A stretch of DNA of 64,000 bases from the NCBI GenBank assembly GCA_021776175.1, contig JAJFGJ010000036.1, forward strand, positions 311,106 to 375,105. The letters are read 5' to 3'. The notes under the pieces are model-generated. The model was not told the origin of the DNA. It was given only the letters and a program-made list of their open reading frames with translations, and did no database searches. This stretch comes from Kiloniellaceae bacterium (lineage in GTDB: Bacteria > Pseudomonadota > Alphaproteobacteria > Kiloniellales > J153). Position numbers and translations under genes: made by a program. Below, piece by piece: positions 1 through 8,088 of this stretch. Position 1 is the first letter of the stretch. Every line of letters begins with the position of its first letter.

Positions 1-493
1 ACTCCGCCGCCTCCTGTCGCCCGTTCAATTTATCGGCGGCATAACGCACCGCCTTGACTATGTTCTGATACCCCGTGCATCGGCAAAGGTTGCCGGACAG
101 TCCCATGCGAATTTCATCATCGCTGGGATCCCGGTTTTCCTGCAGCAAGCGGTGGGCACGCATGATCATGCCTGGCGTGCAAAAGCCGCATTGCAAGCCA
201 TGTTCCTGCATGAAGCCCTCCTGCAGGGCCGAGAGAGTGCCGTCGGCATTCGCCATGCCTTCGATCGTGGTGATGCTGGCACCTTCCGCCTGGACCGCGA
301 ATACAGTACAGCTTTTGATCGATGTTCCGTCGAGATCGACGGTGCACGCCCCGCAGTGCGATGTTTCGCAACCGACATGCGGACCGGTCAGCCCCAGGTT
401 TTCACGCAGGAAGTGGATGAGCAGCAGGCGTGGCTCCACCTGGCCCTCGACCGCTTGGCCATTGACCGTCATTTTCACGGCGGTTTTATTCAT
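1..493 (-). CDS. coxS: CO-dehydrogenase-type small [2Fe-2S] subunit (partial)
   Basis: Small iron-sulfur subunit of a molybdenum hydroxylase of the CO dehydrogenase family. It passes electrons from the molybdenum site through two [2Fe-2S] clusters to the FAD subunit. Reading from the ATG at 493 shows the plant-type ferredoxin cysteines ([10 protein letters not shown]) near residue 43, followed by CGFCTPGM and CRCTGYQ of the second cluster. The frame is open to the window edge at about 164 residues, close to the usual family length, so only the extreme C-terminus is missing. It starts 16 bases after the medium subunit, the M-S order known from cox operons; the large subunit should follow outside the window. 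The substrate cannot be settled without that subunit: CO (form I), a form II relative or another hydroxylase remain possible. Confidence 0.9.
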   Translation of the reverse strand, partial: MNKTAVKMTVNGQAVEGQVEPRLLLIHFLRENLGLTGPHVGCETSHCGACTVDLDGTSIKSCTVFAVQAEGASITTIEGMANADGTLSALQEGFMQEHGLQCGFCTPGMIMRAHRLLQENRDPSDDEIRMGLSGNLCRCTGYQNIVKAVRYAADKLNGRQEAAE

Positions 494-509
494 TTTTTTA
501 AGCCCCCAA

Positions 510-1376
510 TCAAGTCTTGACGCGAGCCAGGGCCCGCTTGATCGCCCGGCCTGCCATGACACCGGCCGCATGCGCGCGGTAATCCCGCGGACCACGCAAA
601 TCGGCCGCTGGCGAGGCCGCCGCCTTAGCCGCCGCGACGGCCTTGGCAATCGCCCCATCATCAACGGCGGTGCCGACCAGGCTCTCGCCCATGGCCTCGG
701 CATGGATCGGCGTATCGCCCACGTTGGTCAGCGCGATAGCGGCGCTATCGCAGGTGCCGCCGTCCATGGTCAGGACCACCGCAGCCGCGGCAATGGCATA
801 GTCGCCAACTTTTCGTTTTAGCTTTTCATAAGCAAAGCCATGGCCGGGGGCCGGTACCGGAATGTTGATCGCGGTCAGGATCTCGTCGTCCTCGCGGGCG
901 GTGAAATAGGCGGCTTCATAAAATGCCCGCGCCGCCACCTGCCGCGTACCGCTGGGGCCGTGAAGCACATAGCTTGCCCCCAGGGATTGCATCACCGCCG
1001 GCATGTCATTACCCGGGTCGCCGTTGGCGACATTGCCGCCAATGGTGCCGCGATAGCGAACCTGCGGGTCGGCGATGGTCAAAGCCGCCTCACGCAGCAG
1101 CGGGCAAGTTTCGACCAGGGAATCAGAGGCGATCAGATCGTGCTGCGTGGTCATGGCACCGATTTCGATGGACTGGCCCGTTATTTCGATACCTTGAAGG
1201 CTCTCCACGTGGCCAAGATCAATCAGGTGTTCGGGCACGGCAAGGCGCAGTTTCATCATCGGGACCAGACTATGGCCACCGGCGATCATCCGCCCCTCGT
1301 CTCCGAATTTGGTCAGCAAGGTCACGGCCTCGTCAAGCGAGCCCGGACGGTGATATTCGAACGTTCCCGGAATCAC
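510..1376 (-). CDS. coxM: CO-dehydrogenase-type medium FAD subunit
   Basis: FAD-binding subunit of the same molybdenum hydroxylase; it moves electrons from the iron-sulfur subunit to the quinone pool or another acceptor. The N-terminus [10 protein letters not shown] and the flavin-binding motifs AGGHSL and [14 protein letters not shown] are characteristic of CoxM/CutM. I place the start at the GTG at 1376 because GGGAGGA precedes it by about 5 bases; an ATG at 1403 would add nine residues not expected in the family. Length is then about 288 residues, the usual size. Downstream is coxS, and upstream, after a 225-base gap with direct repeats, is the CoxC-like regulator. The family is secure, the CO specificity inferred. 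Confidence 0.92.
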   Translation of the reverse strand: MIPGTFEYHRPGSLDEAVTLLTKFGDEGRMIAGGHSLVPMMKLRLAVPEHLIDLGHVESLQGIEITGQSIEIGAMTTQHDLIASDSLVETCPLLREAALTIADPQVRYRGTIGGNVANGDPGNDMPAVMQSLGASYVLHGPSGTRQVAARAFYEAAYFTAREDDEILTAINIPVPAPGHGFAYEKLKRKVGDYAIAAAAVVLTMDGGTCDSAAIALTNVGDTPIHAEAMGESLVGTAVDDGAIAKAVAAAKAAASPAADLRGPRDYRAHAAGVMAGRAIKRALARVKT

Positions 1377-1560
1377 GACATCCTCCCATTTGTTGACCGC
1401 CACCGCGCACCACGGTGACTGGACAGCTTATTGGTCTTGGGCCGAGGGCCGTTGTGGACCGGCCCGGCCTCCCAGCGGTCAGTTCGCCGGGTTTTCGGGC
1501 TCCAAGGATATCCCGGGCACCCGGGCACGCCAGCGAAACCGCGCCAACGGTGGCTGGCGT

Positions 1561-1593
1561 GCACGAACGGCGGCTAATACGCACGAACGACGG
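1561..1593. promoter_or_regulatory. direct repeat, candidate LytTR operator upstream of coxM
   Basis: Two copies of the 13-base sequence GCACGAACG(G/A)CGG begin at 1561 and 1581, 20 bases apart, just under two helical turns. LytTR domains are known to bind pairs of 9-base direct repeats about 21 bases centre to centre. The repeats lie directly after the stop of the MHYT-LytTR gene and before coxM. The assignment is inference from position and spacing. Confidence 0.45.
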
Positions 1594-1601
1594 AAAGAAA
1601 A

Positions 1602-2732
1602 TTACAGGCCGAGCGCCGTTCGTAGCCTGGAAACGTTGCGGCGGCTGACCGGGACGCTGGGCGCCGCCGCGCCATCCAGCCGGATCAGGGCCTGGTCGTT
1701 GCGCCGTTCCAAGGACTTGGCGTGGTGGAGATTGACAATATGGCTGCGATGCACCCGGAGGAAGACGGCACGGTCCAATTTCTCCTCCAGTTCCGATACC
1801 GAAAGTGAACAGAAGTAGGTCTCGGTGCCATCGTAGACACGGGTGTAGTGTGCTTCCGCCTGAATGCTGACCACTTCTTCCAGGTCCAGGAACAAAGTGG
1901 CCTTATTCTTCTGAACCGGCAGTCTAGTCAGCTGGCTTACAATCGAATCCGGATGCTTGGACACATCGTCGACAGCAATGGTAGGCGCGTCTTCCCGGCC
2001 AACCACGGCCTGATCCACAGAGACCCTCGGCCGGTCCGGAAGCGCGATGAGCAGGGTAAAACCAAAAATCAGGAATGCCGCGACCGCTACCACGACGGCC
2101 AGAAGATAAGGACTTAAGGCTGGCGCCGCATAGTCGACAATGGCGGTAGCCGGGGACAGCGACATCGCCGCCATGGCCATGTAATGCATACCCGAAATTG
2201 CCAGCGCCATGACGACGGCGGCGGCGGCGGTTTGCCGCGGCCCCAAACGGCTGAACGCCAACCAAAGAGCCAAGGCAGAAGCGCAAATACCAATCAAGAC
2301 CGACAGGGCGACGAGAATGCCGGCGTAATCCATGACGACGTTCGCCCGCACGGCCGCCATCCCCACATAGTGCATGGTGGAGATGCCCAGCCCCATGAGA
2401 ACCCCCGCCGCGGCCAGCTTTCGCGGCGTCAGCGTCCCGAAGCTGGCAATGAACAAGCCAAGCCCAGTGACCAGGATAGCCACCAGGGCCGAGATAAGAG
2501 TGAGGAGAACATCGTAGTTAATCGGCACCGGTATTCTGGCGGCCAGCATCCCAACGAAATGCATGGACCAAATTCCGCCGCCAATAGTTACCGCAGCGCC
2601 GGACAAGAAAACTTTACGGACCGGCCCGCTCTCCGATAACAGTCGCTGCGCCAACCTCAATCCCGTGTAGGAGCCAAGTATCGCTATCACAACGGATAGC
2701 GTCACAAGAAGCGGGTCGTAGGTAACTGCCAT
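1602..2732 (-). CDS. coxC: MHYT-LytTR membrane regulator, CoxC-like
   Basis: Integral-membrane transcription regulator. The N-terminal two thirds carry the MHYT sensor: repeated transmembrane segments with M-H-F-V, M-H-Y-V and M-H-Y-M motifs, thought in this family to bind copper and sense diatomic gases or redox state. The C-terminal 100 residues are a LytTR DNA-binding domain (EAHYTRVY, FLRVHRSHIVNL). This architecture is that of CoxC and CoxH in the cox cluster of Oligotropha (Afipia) carboxidovorans. The start is taken at the ATG at 2732 (MAVTYDP), which puts the first membrane segment directly at the N-terminus; the upstream ATG at 2792 would add 20 residues that look non-coding. It lies immediately before coxM and coxS. 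I infer that it controls them. Confidence 0.88.
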   Translation of the reverse strand: MAVTYDPLLVTLSVVIAILGSYTGLRLAQRLLSESGPVRKVFLSGAAVTIGGGIWSMHFVGMLAARIPVPINYDVLLTLISALVAILVTGLGLFIASFGTLTPRKLAAAGVLMGLGISTMHYVGMAAVRANVVMDYAGILVALSVLIGICASALALWLAFSRLGPRQTAAAAVVMALAISGMHYMAMAAMSLSPATAIVDYAAPALSPYLLAVVVAVAAFLIFGFTLLIALPDRPRVSVDQAVVGREDAPTIAVDDVSKHPDSIVSQLTRLPVQKNKATLFLDLEEVVSIQAEAHYTRVYDGTETYFCSLSVSELEEKLDRAVFLRVHRSHIVNLHHAKSLERRNDQALIRLDGAAAPSVPVSRRNVSRLRTALGL

Positions 2733-2860
2733 TGTCTTGCCACCGTTCCGCATTTGACTGCATGGCGCGGTGCGCGCTCGAGAATGGGGCAAATCATAAC
2801 ACTATATGCGATGTTGTGCGCAATAACCCTGCCCTCCCCAGACAGGCCCGAACGTCTTCT

Positions 2861-3727
2861 TCAGGCGATCTCAAGCGGGGCCTGAGGAACCTGATCCCAG
2901 AAGGCGGGGTCGTGGCCGTAAAATATACGGGCGCCGGCTGATTGGAGTTTGCGGAGTATAAAAAGCGACCGCAGCATCTGGGGGCGGTCGTAAACAAGGG
3001 CTGGCAGGTGCAGTTCCTCAATGGTTTTCCTGAGGTAACAGGCATCCGCTGCCAAAACGATCGTGCCCGAGTTCAGTTTGACTTTAAGAGACTGATGTCC
3101 GGGGGTGTGGCCGAAGGTTGGGATGGTGACGACCGTGCCGTCACCGAACAAATCGTGTTCACCCTCCACCTGTTTGACCAAGTGACCATGTTCGTAATCG
3201 TTCGGGTTGAAGGCATTAGCTTCGATCATTTCCGGTAACTTGCCGGCCTCCCACTCGCGTTTTTGAATGATGATTTTGGCGTTGGGGATGAGTTCATTGC
3301 CGCCGGTGTGGTCGAAATGCAGGTGTGAATTGATCAAGTATTCGATCTTTTCCGCATCGATTTGCAAGTGGGTCAGGCGGGACTTGATATCCTCTCCGGG
3401 CCGAAACTCCACCTGGAAGTAATTCGCCAAATCGCCAATCCGGCCGTGGGCATCGTGCTGGCTTTCGGGGTGAAGGCCGGTATCGAACAGCACCGTCCCC
3501 TTGGGATGTTTGATCAGATAGGTCGGCACGGGGAAACGGATTTTCCCCTCGGTACCCGCCAGCATCATGCTGAGATCGGAGCTCAACCAGCCGCAGGTCA
3601 TGGCATAGAGCCTGACTCTATCGTCCTTGGAGCCGATCCGGCGAAGGGGCCGGTGTGTGGATTTCGATAAACCCTCCCACCAAGCCTGGTTCGCCTTCAA
3701 CGTCGAGCTGATATCAGATCCTGTCAT
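2861..3727 (-). CDS. metallo-beta-lactamase-fold hydrolase, AHL-lactonase-like
   Basis: Zinc hydrolase of the metallo-beta-lactamase fold. The HxHxDH signature is present as HLHFDHTGG near residue 135, followed by the metal-ligand regions GHTPGHQ and AADACY and a C-terminal GHD. The insertion pattern (VPTYLIKHPKGTVLFDTGLHP) fits the AttM/AiiB group of N-acyl-homoserine lactone lactonases, which open the lactone ring of quorum signals. Other lactones or esters remain possible. Two ATGs lie 6 bases apart; the second (3727) has GGGGA at a better distance. It is co-directional with the alpha/beta hydrolase upstream (31-base gap) and coxC downstream. No LuxI/LuxR pair is visible in the window. Confidence 0.8.
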   Translation of the reverse strand: MTGSDISSTLKANQAWWEGLSKSTHRPLRRIGSKDDRVRLYAMTCGWLSSDLSMMLAGTEGKIRFPVPTYLIKHPKGTVLFDTGLHPESQHDAHGRIGDLANYFQVEFRPGEDIKSRLTHLQIDAEKIEYLINSHLHFDHTGGNELIPNAKIIIQKREWEAGKLPEMIEANAFNPNDYEHGHLVKQVEGEHDLFGDGTVVTIPTFGHTPGHQSLKVKLNSGTIVLAADACYLRKTIEELHLPALVYDRPQMLRSLFILRKLQSAGARIFYGHDPAFWDQVPQAPLEIA

Positions 3728-3764
3728 TCCCATTCCCCAAAGACGGCCAAAGTGGCAACGATAT

Positions 3765-4619
3765 TTATCCGCCCGTGCGCTCCCTGATAATCCTCAACGC
3801 CTCTCTGAGGTAGACGCGGAAGACATCATGGTTCTCACTCATGGGGAAATGGCCGATATCGTTCATTTCAATGTACACGCCGCCCTTGATTTGCCGTGCC
3901 GTATTCTCCGTCGCTTCCGGGGGCGTCAAGTAGTCGTAAGTGCCGGTCATCATCACGACCGGGCATTTCCGGCCATCGATGTTATGAAGTTCGTCGCGAA
4001 GATCGTGATCAACGGAATAGTAGTATAGATCGCCCTTAAAGGCCTCTGAGCCTTGGGAGTAGTAGTGCCAGGTCAACCAGCGATCCATATCCGGCGATTG
4101 CGGGGCCATGAGGTCCCATACGCCGCTGGCGCAAACTTGGGCCGCGTTGGCGTGGGGGTGGCGCCACCAATCCAGGAAAAAGCCCGGCGCGTAGTCGGCG
4201 GCTTCGACGGGAATGACGGCCTTGAACCGATCGGGACGGCGAAGCGCCAGCTGAAGCGCCACGTTGCCGCCGAAAGACGACCCCATGAAAATCGGATCCT
4301 TCAATTCCAGCGCGTCGCATAGTTTGACGATGAAGTTGACGTAGTGCTCCGCGGTCAGCTTGTATTCCTCTTTCCACCATTCCGTATTGTGGGGCGGGTC
4401 GGACTTACCGTGGCGCGGCAGGTCGTAAGCGATAATGTTGTAATCCTTGGTGAACTCTTCATCTTCAAGGAGGCCGCGCCACTGATGGTTATGACAGCCA
4501 GCTGTATGCTGGCAAATAAGCGGTTGGCCGTTGCCGTTGTGGAGATAGAACACTTTGTATTCATGCCCGTCGACATCGATCGTGACATAACGGCCTGTAA
4601 CTGGGGAATGGCGAACCAT
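3765..4619 (-). CDS. alpha/beta hydrolase
   Basis: Serine hydrolase of the alpha/beta-hydrolase fold, 284 residues. The nucleophile elbow is GSSFGG (residues about 116-121), the acid is probably the aspartate in GTYDYLTPPE, and the base is the histidine in DIGHFPMSEN near residue 258. The oxyanion-hole region has QHTAGCHNHQWR in place of the common HG motif. The start ATG has GGGAG seven bases upstream. The substrate is unknown; sitting beside a lactonase-like enzyme and an SCP2-like lipid-binding protein it may act on an acyl ester, lactone or amide. There is no signal peptide, so it should be cytoplasmic. Confidence 0.82.
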   Translation of the reverse strand: MVRHSPVTGRYVTIDVDGHEYKVFYLHNGNGQPLICQHTAGCHNHQWRGLLEDEEFTKDYNIIAYDLPRHGKSDPPHNTEWWKEEYKLTAEHYVNFIVKLCDALELKDPIFMGSSFGGNVALQLALRRPDRFKAVIPVEAADYAPGFFLDWWRHPHANAAQVCASGVWDLMAPQSPDMDRWLTWHYYSQGSEAFKGDLYYYSVDHDLRDELHNIDGRKCPVVMMTGTYDYLTPPEATENTARQIKGGVYIEMNDIGHFPMSENHDVFRVYLREALRIIRERTGG

Positions 4620-4673
4620 CGTCTTGCTCCCTGGTCTCTGAGTTATTTCGAGTATGAGCTCTCGCCGGGCACC

Positions 4674-5063
4674 CTAAACGGGCACGCCGCACTTGCGCAG
4701 AAGTTCGAATTGAACGGTGAAGTTTCTGAGGTTCTGCATCATCGACAGCAAATTACCCTCAAGCTTCAAATCGCGGCGAAAACTGGCGGCCCAAATTCCA
4801 TGAAACATCGGCTTGGGAACTGGTTGGCCAAACTCGCGCCAAGTTTGCGAACTGGCGCGAAGTGCGAAATCATAGGGATCGAGCGGTGCCGGATCGGTGT
4901 TGATATTTTTCACCTTGCCGTCATGCATCTCGACGATGACTTTTTGTTCGCCCATATCGAACATGAAGGTGCAGGTGTAATATTTTCCCATACACTGAAT
5001 CGTCTCGTCATTGTCGGTCAAGTTCTTGAACTTGGTCGCCCAGCTCTTGACATCCATGGCCAT
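4674..5063 (-). CDS. SCP2-like small protein
   Basis: A 129-residue cytoplasmic protein without a signal peptide. The pattern of a central strand with GKVKNINTDP, then DFALRASSQTWREF, then RRDLKLEGNLLSMMQNL resembles the sterol-carrier-protein-2 fold, in which the last segment carries the conserved K-x-E-G-N/D. SCP2 domains bind acyl chains or other hydrophobic ligands. It precedes the alpha/beta hydrolase by 54 bases on the same strand, so a joint role on a lipid-like substrate is plausible. The assignment comes from visual pattern only; an unrelated hypothetical protein is the alternative. Confidence 0.55.
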   Translation of the reverse strand: MAMDVKSWATKFKNLTDNDETIQCMGKYYTCTFMFDMGEQKVIVEMHDGKVKNINTDPAPLDPYDFALRASSQTWREFGQPVPKPMFHGIWAASFRRDLKLEGNLLSMMQNLRNFTVQFELLRKCGVPV

Positions 5064-5176
5064 TCTTCCGTCCCCTTCTATTTCACGATTCAGAGCTCAT
5101 TCGCACTGGATGGCTTTGATTTCCAAGCGCGGCGTCGGCCGCGATGAACTTCTAAATCCCAATGAATTTCTCCGAC

Positions 5177-7192
5177 CTACTTCTGATCGCCTTCATCTTC
5201 TTTCAACAAATTTCCGATGTTCGTGATATCCCTGGGACTCATTCCAATTTCTTTTAAAAGATTATCGACGAAGGGGGCTTGAGCCCGATAGCGAAGCGCC
5301 GAGCTGACGATGTTGTCGGCGAGGCTTCCACCGCTTCGTCCGCCCCCTTCGCCCGAAGGCCCGCCGCCTCCCAGGTCGCCGGATGAATCGTCGCCGCCAC
5401 CCAAGCCTCCAACCGATGGCGTTCCACTCAGTCCAGGCATGCCGTCGACCTGTAGAATCTTAATGGCGTCAATATTTTCCATGGGTTTGACACTTTCGCG
5501 GATAATCGCTTCAAGATTCTCCACGAGCTTGATGCGCAATGCGCTGCGGCGGCTGGCGTCGTTGCGCATATTCTCGGTCTCGTTCAACTGGCGCTTGCCC
5601 TCGGCCTCCACCTCATAGCGCAGCTTGACGGCAAGGCTATCGAACCTGTCGGCTTCCGCCCGGTCCTCGGCGGCGATCTTTTCGGCGGCGGCAGTTGTGG
5701 TCAACTGCACGGCTTCGCGTTCGGCCTGCTGCGCGGCGAGGATAAGTTGGATCTGCTTTTTACGTTCGGCGATATTGGTCTCGCGAACGGATATGACTTT
5801 CTCTTCCGCTTCCACTTCCTTGGCGCGCGCCGCTTCAACGGTTGCCTGAACTTGCGATTGCTCGCGCACTTTTTCCGCGACAGCGATGGCGCGCTCCTTC
5901 TCCTCGATAGCCAGGATCCTGCGTCGATGAACTTCAAGCCGTTCGGTTTCCTGCTCGCGCAGGATGCGTTCCGCGTCCAATGCCCGCTCCTGGGAAATAC
6001 GTGTCTTTTCGACTTCCTCCTGGGCCCTGATTTCCGCTTGCTCCGCTTCTCGTTCCTGTTCGGCACGTTCGCGCGTGACTTCCGCCTGCTGCTGGGCGCG
6101 GCGGATGGCGATCTCTCGTTGCTGTTCGAGCCGTGCGTATTCGCTATCTTTCCCAATATCGAGAGATAATCTTTCCGCTTCCAAATTCTTCGCCCGGATC
6201 TGAACCGCCGTATCCTGCTCAACGTCGTTACGGTGTTTCCGGCGCGCTTCGATCTCCTCGGTAAGGTGTGTCTCGCGTAAGGATCTTTCAGCCTCGACGG
6301 CCTTTTCCTGGAAAATGCGGGCTTTTTCTACCTCCTCCTGGGCCTTGATGCGCGCTTCCTCCGCTTCGCGCTCGCGTTCAGCCCGGTCGCTTTCGATTTC
6401 GGACCGCTGTTTGGCGCGGCGCGTGGCGACATCGCGCTGTTGCTCAAGCCGCGCGTACTCGCTCTCTCTTTCGATTCCCAGGGTTAGTTTCTCAGCTTCC
6501 AGGTTTTTGTTTCTTATCTGGATCGCGGTATCCTGTTCAATATCGTTACGGGTCTTGTTACGAGCCTCGATCTGCTCCGTCAGCCTTGTCAAACCTTCGG
6601 CATCGAAAGCATTGGATGGATTGAACAGGCTGATATCGGTTTGATCGAAACCGGTCAGCGAAACCGCCTCGAGCTCCAAACCGTTCTGGGTCAGGGCGTC
6701 CTCGACCAATGCCTTCACGGATTTCACATACTGGCCGCGGTTCTCCTGCATTTCGTCCATCGTCATTTGGGCGGCAACGGTGCTTAAGGCGTCGACGAAC
6801 CGGCCCTGAACCAGCTCCTTCAGACTCTCCGCGTCCATTGTCCGGCGCCCCAAGGATTGGGCCGCGGCGGCCACGGACGCGACATCGGGCCGAACCCGGA
6901 GGTAAAATTCAGCGACCACCTCGACCCGCATGCGGTTTTTCGTGATAAGTGCGCGTTCCTGACCGCGGCGAACCTCTAATCGCAGCGTATTCATGCCGAC
7001 CCGTGTGATGTTGTGAACAATCGGCAAAACCAGCGCGCCGCCGCTCAACACCACTTTCTCCCCCCCGAGGCCGGTACGCACGAAAGAGATTTCCTTCGAA
7101 GAGCGCCGGTACAGCCAATACAGCAGATAGACGACCACCGCGATGAATATCCCCGCCAGGAGGATTGCGGTAATGATGTCCGCTCCGGTCAT
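5177..7192 (-). CDS. flotillin / SPFH-domain membrane scaffold, YqiK-like
   Basis: Large flotillin-type protein of 671 residues. One N-terminal membrane segment (about residues 5-28) is followed by an SPFH/PHB domain (about 35-200), a long charged coiled coil (about 205-520) and a glycine-serine-rich tail (about 570-620) with a C-terminal helical end. Flotillins oligomerise and organise membrane microdomains. The coiled coil holds a 106-residue tandem duplication: residues 208-313 (EARNKTRNDIEQDTA) match 314-412 (EARRKHRNDVEQDTA). This makes it longer than E. coli YqiK (about 550 residues). It lies 108 bases downstream of the rhodopsin on the same strand, which suggests joint expression and perhaps clustering of rhodopsin or transporter. 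Confidence 0.9.
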   Translation of the reverse strand: MTGADIITAILLAGIFIAVVVYLLYWLYRRSSKEISFVRTGLGGEKVVLSGGALVLPIVHNITRVGMNTLRLEVRRGQERALITKNRMRVEVVAEFYLRVRPDVASVAAAAQSLGRRTMDAESLKELVQGRFVDALSTVAAQMTMDEMQENRGQYVKSVKALVEDALTQNGLELEAVSLTGFDQTDISLFNPSNAFDAEGLTRLTEQIEARNKTRNDIEQDTAIQIRNKNLEAEKLTLGIERESEYARLEQQRDVATRRAKQRSEIESDRAEREREAEEARIKAQEEVEKARIFQEKAVEAERSLRETHLTEEIEARRKHRNDVEQDTAVQIRAKNLEAERLSLDIGKDSEYARLEQQREIAIRRAQQQAEVTRERAEQEREAEQAEIRAQEEVEKTRISQERALDAERILREQETERLEVHRRRILAIEEKERAIAVAEKVREQSQVQATVEAARAKEVEAEEKVISVRETNIAERKKQIQLILAAQQAEREAVQLTTTAAAEKIAAEDRAEADRFDSLAVKLRYEVEAEGKRQLNETENMRNDASRRSALRIKLVENLEAIIRESVKPMENIDAIKILQVDGMPGLSGTPSVGGLGGGDDSSGDLGGGGPSGEGGGRSGGSLADNIVSSALRYRAQAPFVDNLLKEIGMSPRDITNIGNLLKEDEGDQK

Positions 7193-7300
7193 AGCTCAAA
7201 TCTCCCTGTCACGTGCGGCCTGTTTCCGGCCGTGCCGAATGTCGAATGTTGGTGCCGTTAATAAATTTCCAGTCATGGTCATATCTCTAATCCAGGCGCG

Positions 7301-7990
7301 CTATGTTGAGTCCCTAACGGCGGCCCTGTAAATGATTAGACTGAAAACGATTTTGTTCAGAAAGTCGGCGAGGTTGTAGATAACGTTAAGGCTGGCCTCG
7401 TCTACACCGCCTCCCAGGTATTCCATGAAATAACCCAGTGGGTATATGGCCCAGCCGATGGTTACGATCAGCCGCATGCCGTTGAATGCCGATTGAGCCG
7501 CTTCGTTCCCACTTCCTGAATTTAAGCCGCTGGCTTCACCCAGATAGACCTCGCCGAGAATGTATAGGCCACCGGCCACCCCAATCAGGATTCCAAGGGT
7601 TGGACTCATGTAGCCGGCAGCGCCCAGGTAAGCCGATCCGATCATGACCACTGAGGCAACCAAGAGGCGCCAAAACAGCGCGGCCGGCACGCTCACGACA
7701 GCGGTCAGGACAAGATAGAACGAAACCGATTGAAGGGGCACGGTGAGTTGCCAGTCGACGAAGCGGTAAACGGTCGAGGCGGCGCCGGTCGCGGCCCAAA
7801 CGTCCTTCAAATAAAAGTAATTGATGGCGGAGATTAGCGCGACCACGCCGGCCGCCGATACGGGCGTCTTCCATCGGTCCTCGACCCGGCGTCTTTCGAG
7901 GAAAAGGAAAGCGGCCGTGGCGATCATGGCAATGGTAATAAGCCAGAACGTAGCCCCAACGATATCGGTCGGTTGAAATGTCTTACCCAT
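7301..7990 (-). CDS. microbial rhodopsin, D-T-S type
   Basis: Seven-helix retinal protein of 229 residues, most like proteorhodopsins. Helix G carries the retinal-binding lysine K213 with D209 (NLADFLNK); helix C has R76 and the counterion D79 in RFVDWQLTVP. By alignment with proteorhodopsin positions 97/101/108 the motif is D79-T83-S90, so the usual carboxylate proton donor is a serine. The helix B position of His75 is N57, and the tuning position 105 is Q87, which favours blue absorption in proteorhodopsin. I checked the Q87 and S90 codons in the DNA. AGGACG precedes the ATG. It lies between the ABC permease and the flotillin gene. Transport is inferred; no retinal-forming oxygenase is in the window. 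Confidence 0.95.
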   Translation of the reverse strand: MGKTFQPTDIVGATFWLITIAMIATAAFLFLERRRVEDRWKTPVSAAGVVALISAINYFYLKDVWAATGAASTVYRFVDWQLTVPLQSVSFYLVLTAVVSVPAALFWRLLVASVVMIGSAYLGAAGYMSPTLGILIGVAGGLYILGEVYLGEASGLNSGSGNEAAQSAFNGMRLIVTIGWAIYPLGYFMEYLGGGVDEASLNVIYNLADFLNKIVFSLIIYRAAVRDST

Positions 7991-8088
7991 TAGCTCGTCC
8001 TATCGGCTGTCGCGAACCGGGCTCTACGAACTGGCTCAGCACGTTGTTACAACTTGAGAATATGGCGTTTTCGTCGATCATGGTCAGC

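Noticed and set aside
75..821. 248-codon plus-strand frame at the left edge
   Set aside because: It lies opposite coxS and coxM, which show clear cofactor motifs.
7301..7990. Carotenoid-antenna (xanthorhodopsin-like) rhodopsin
   Set aside because: By hand alignment the helix E fenestration position is isoleucine rather than glycine, so a bound antenna is not supported; the alignment there is loose.
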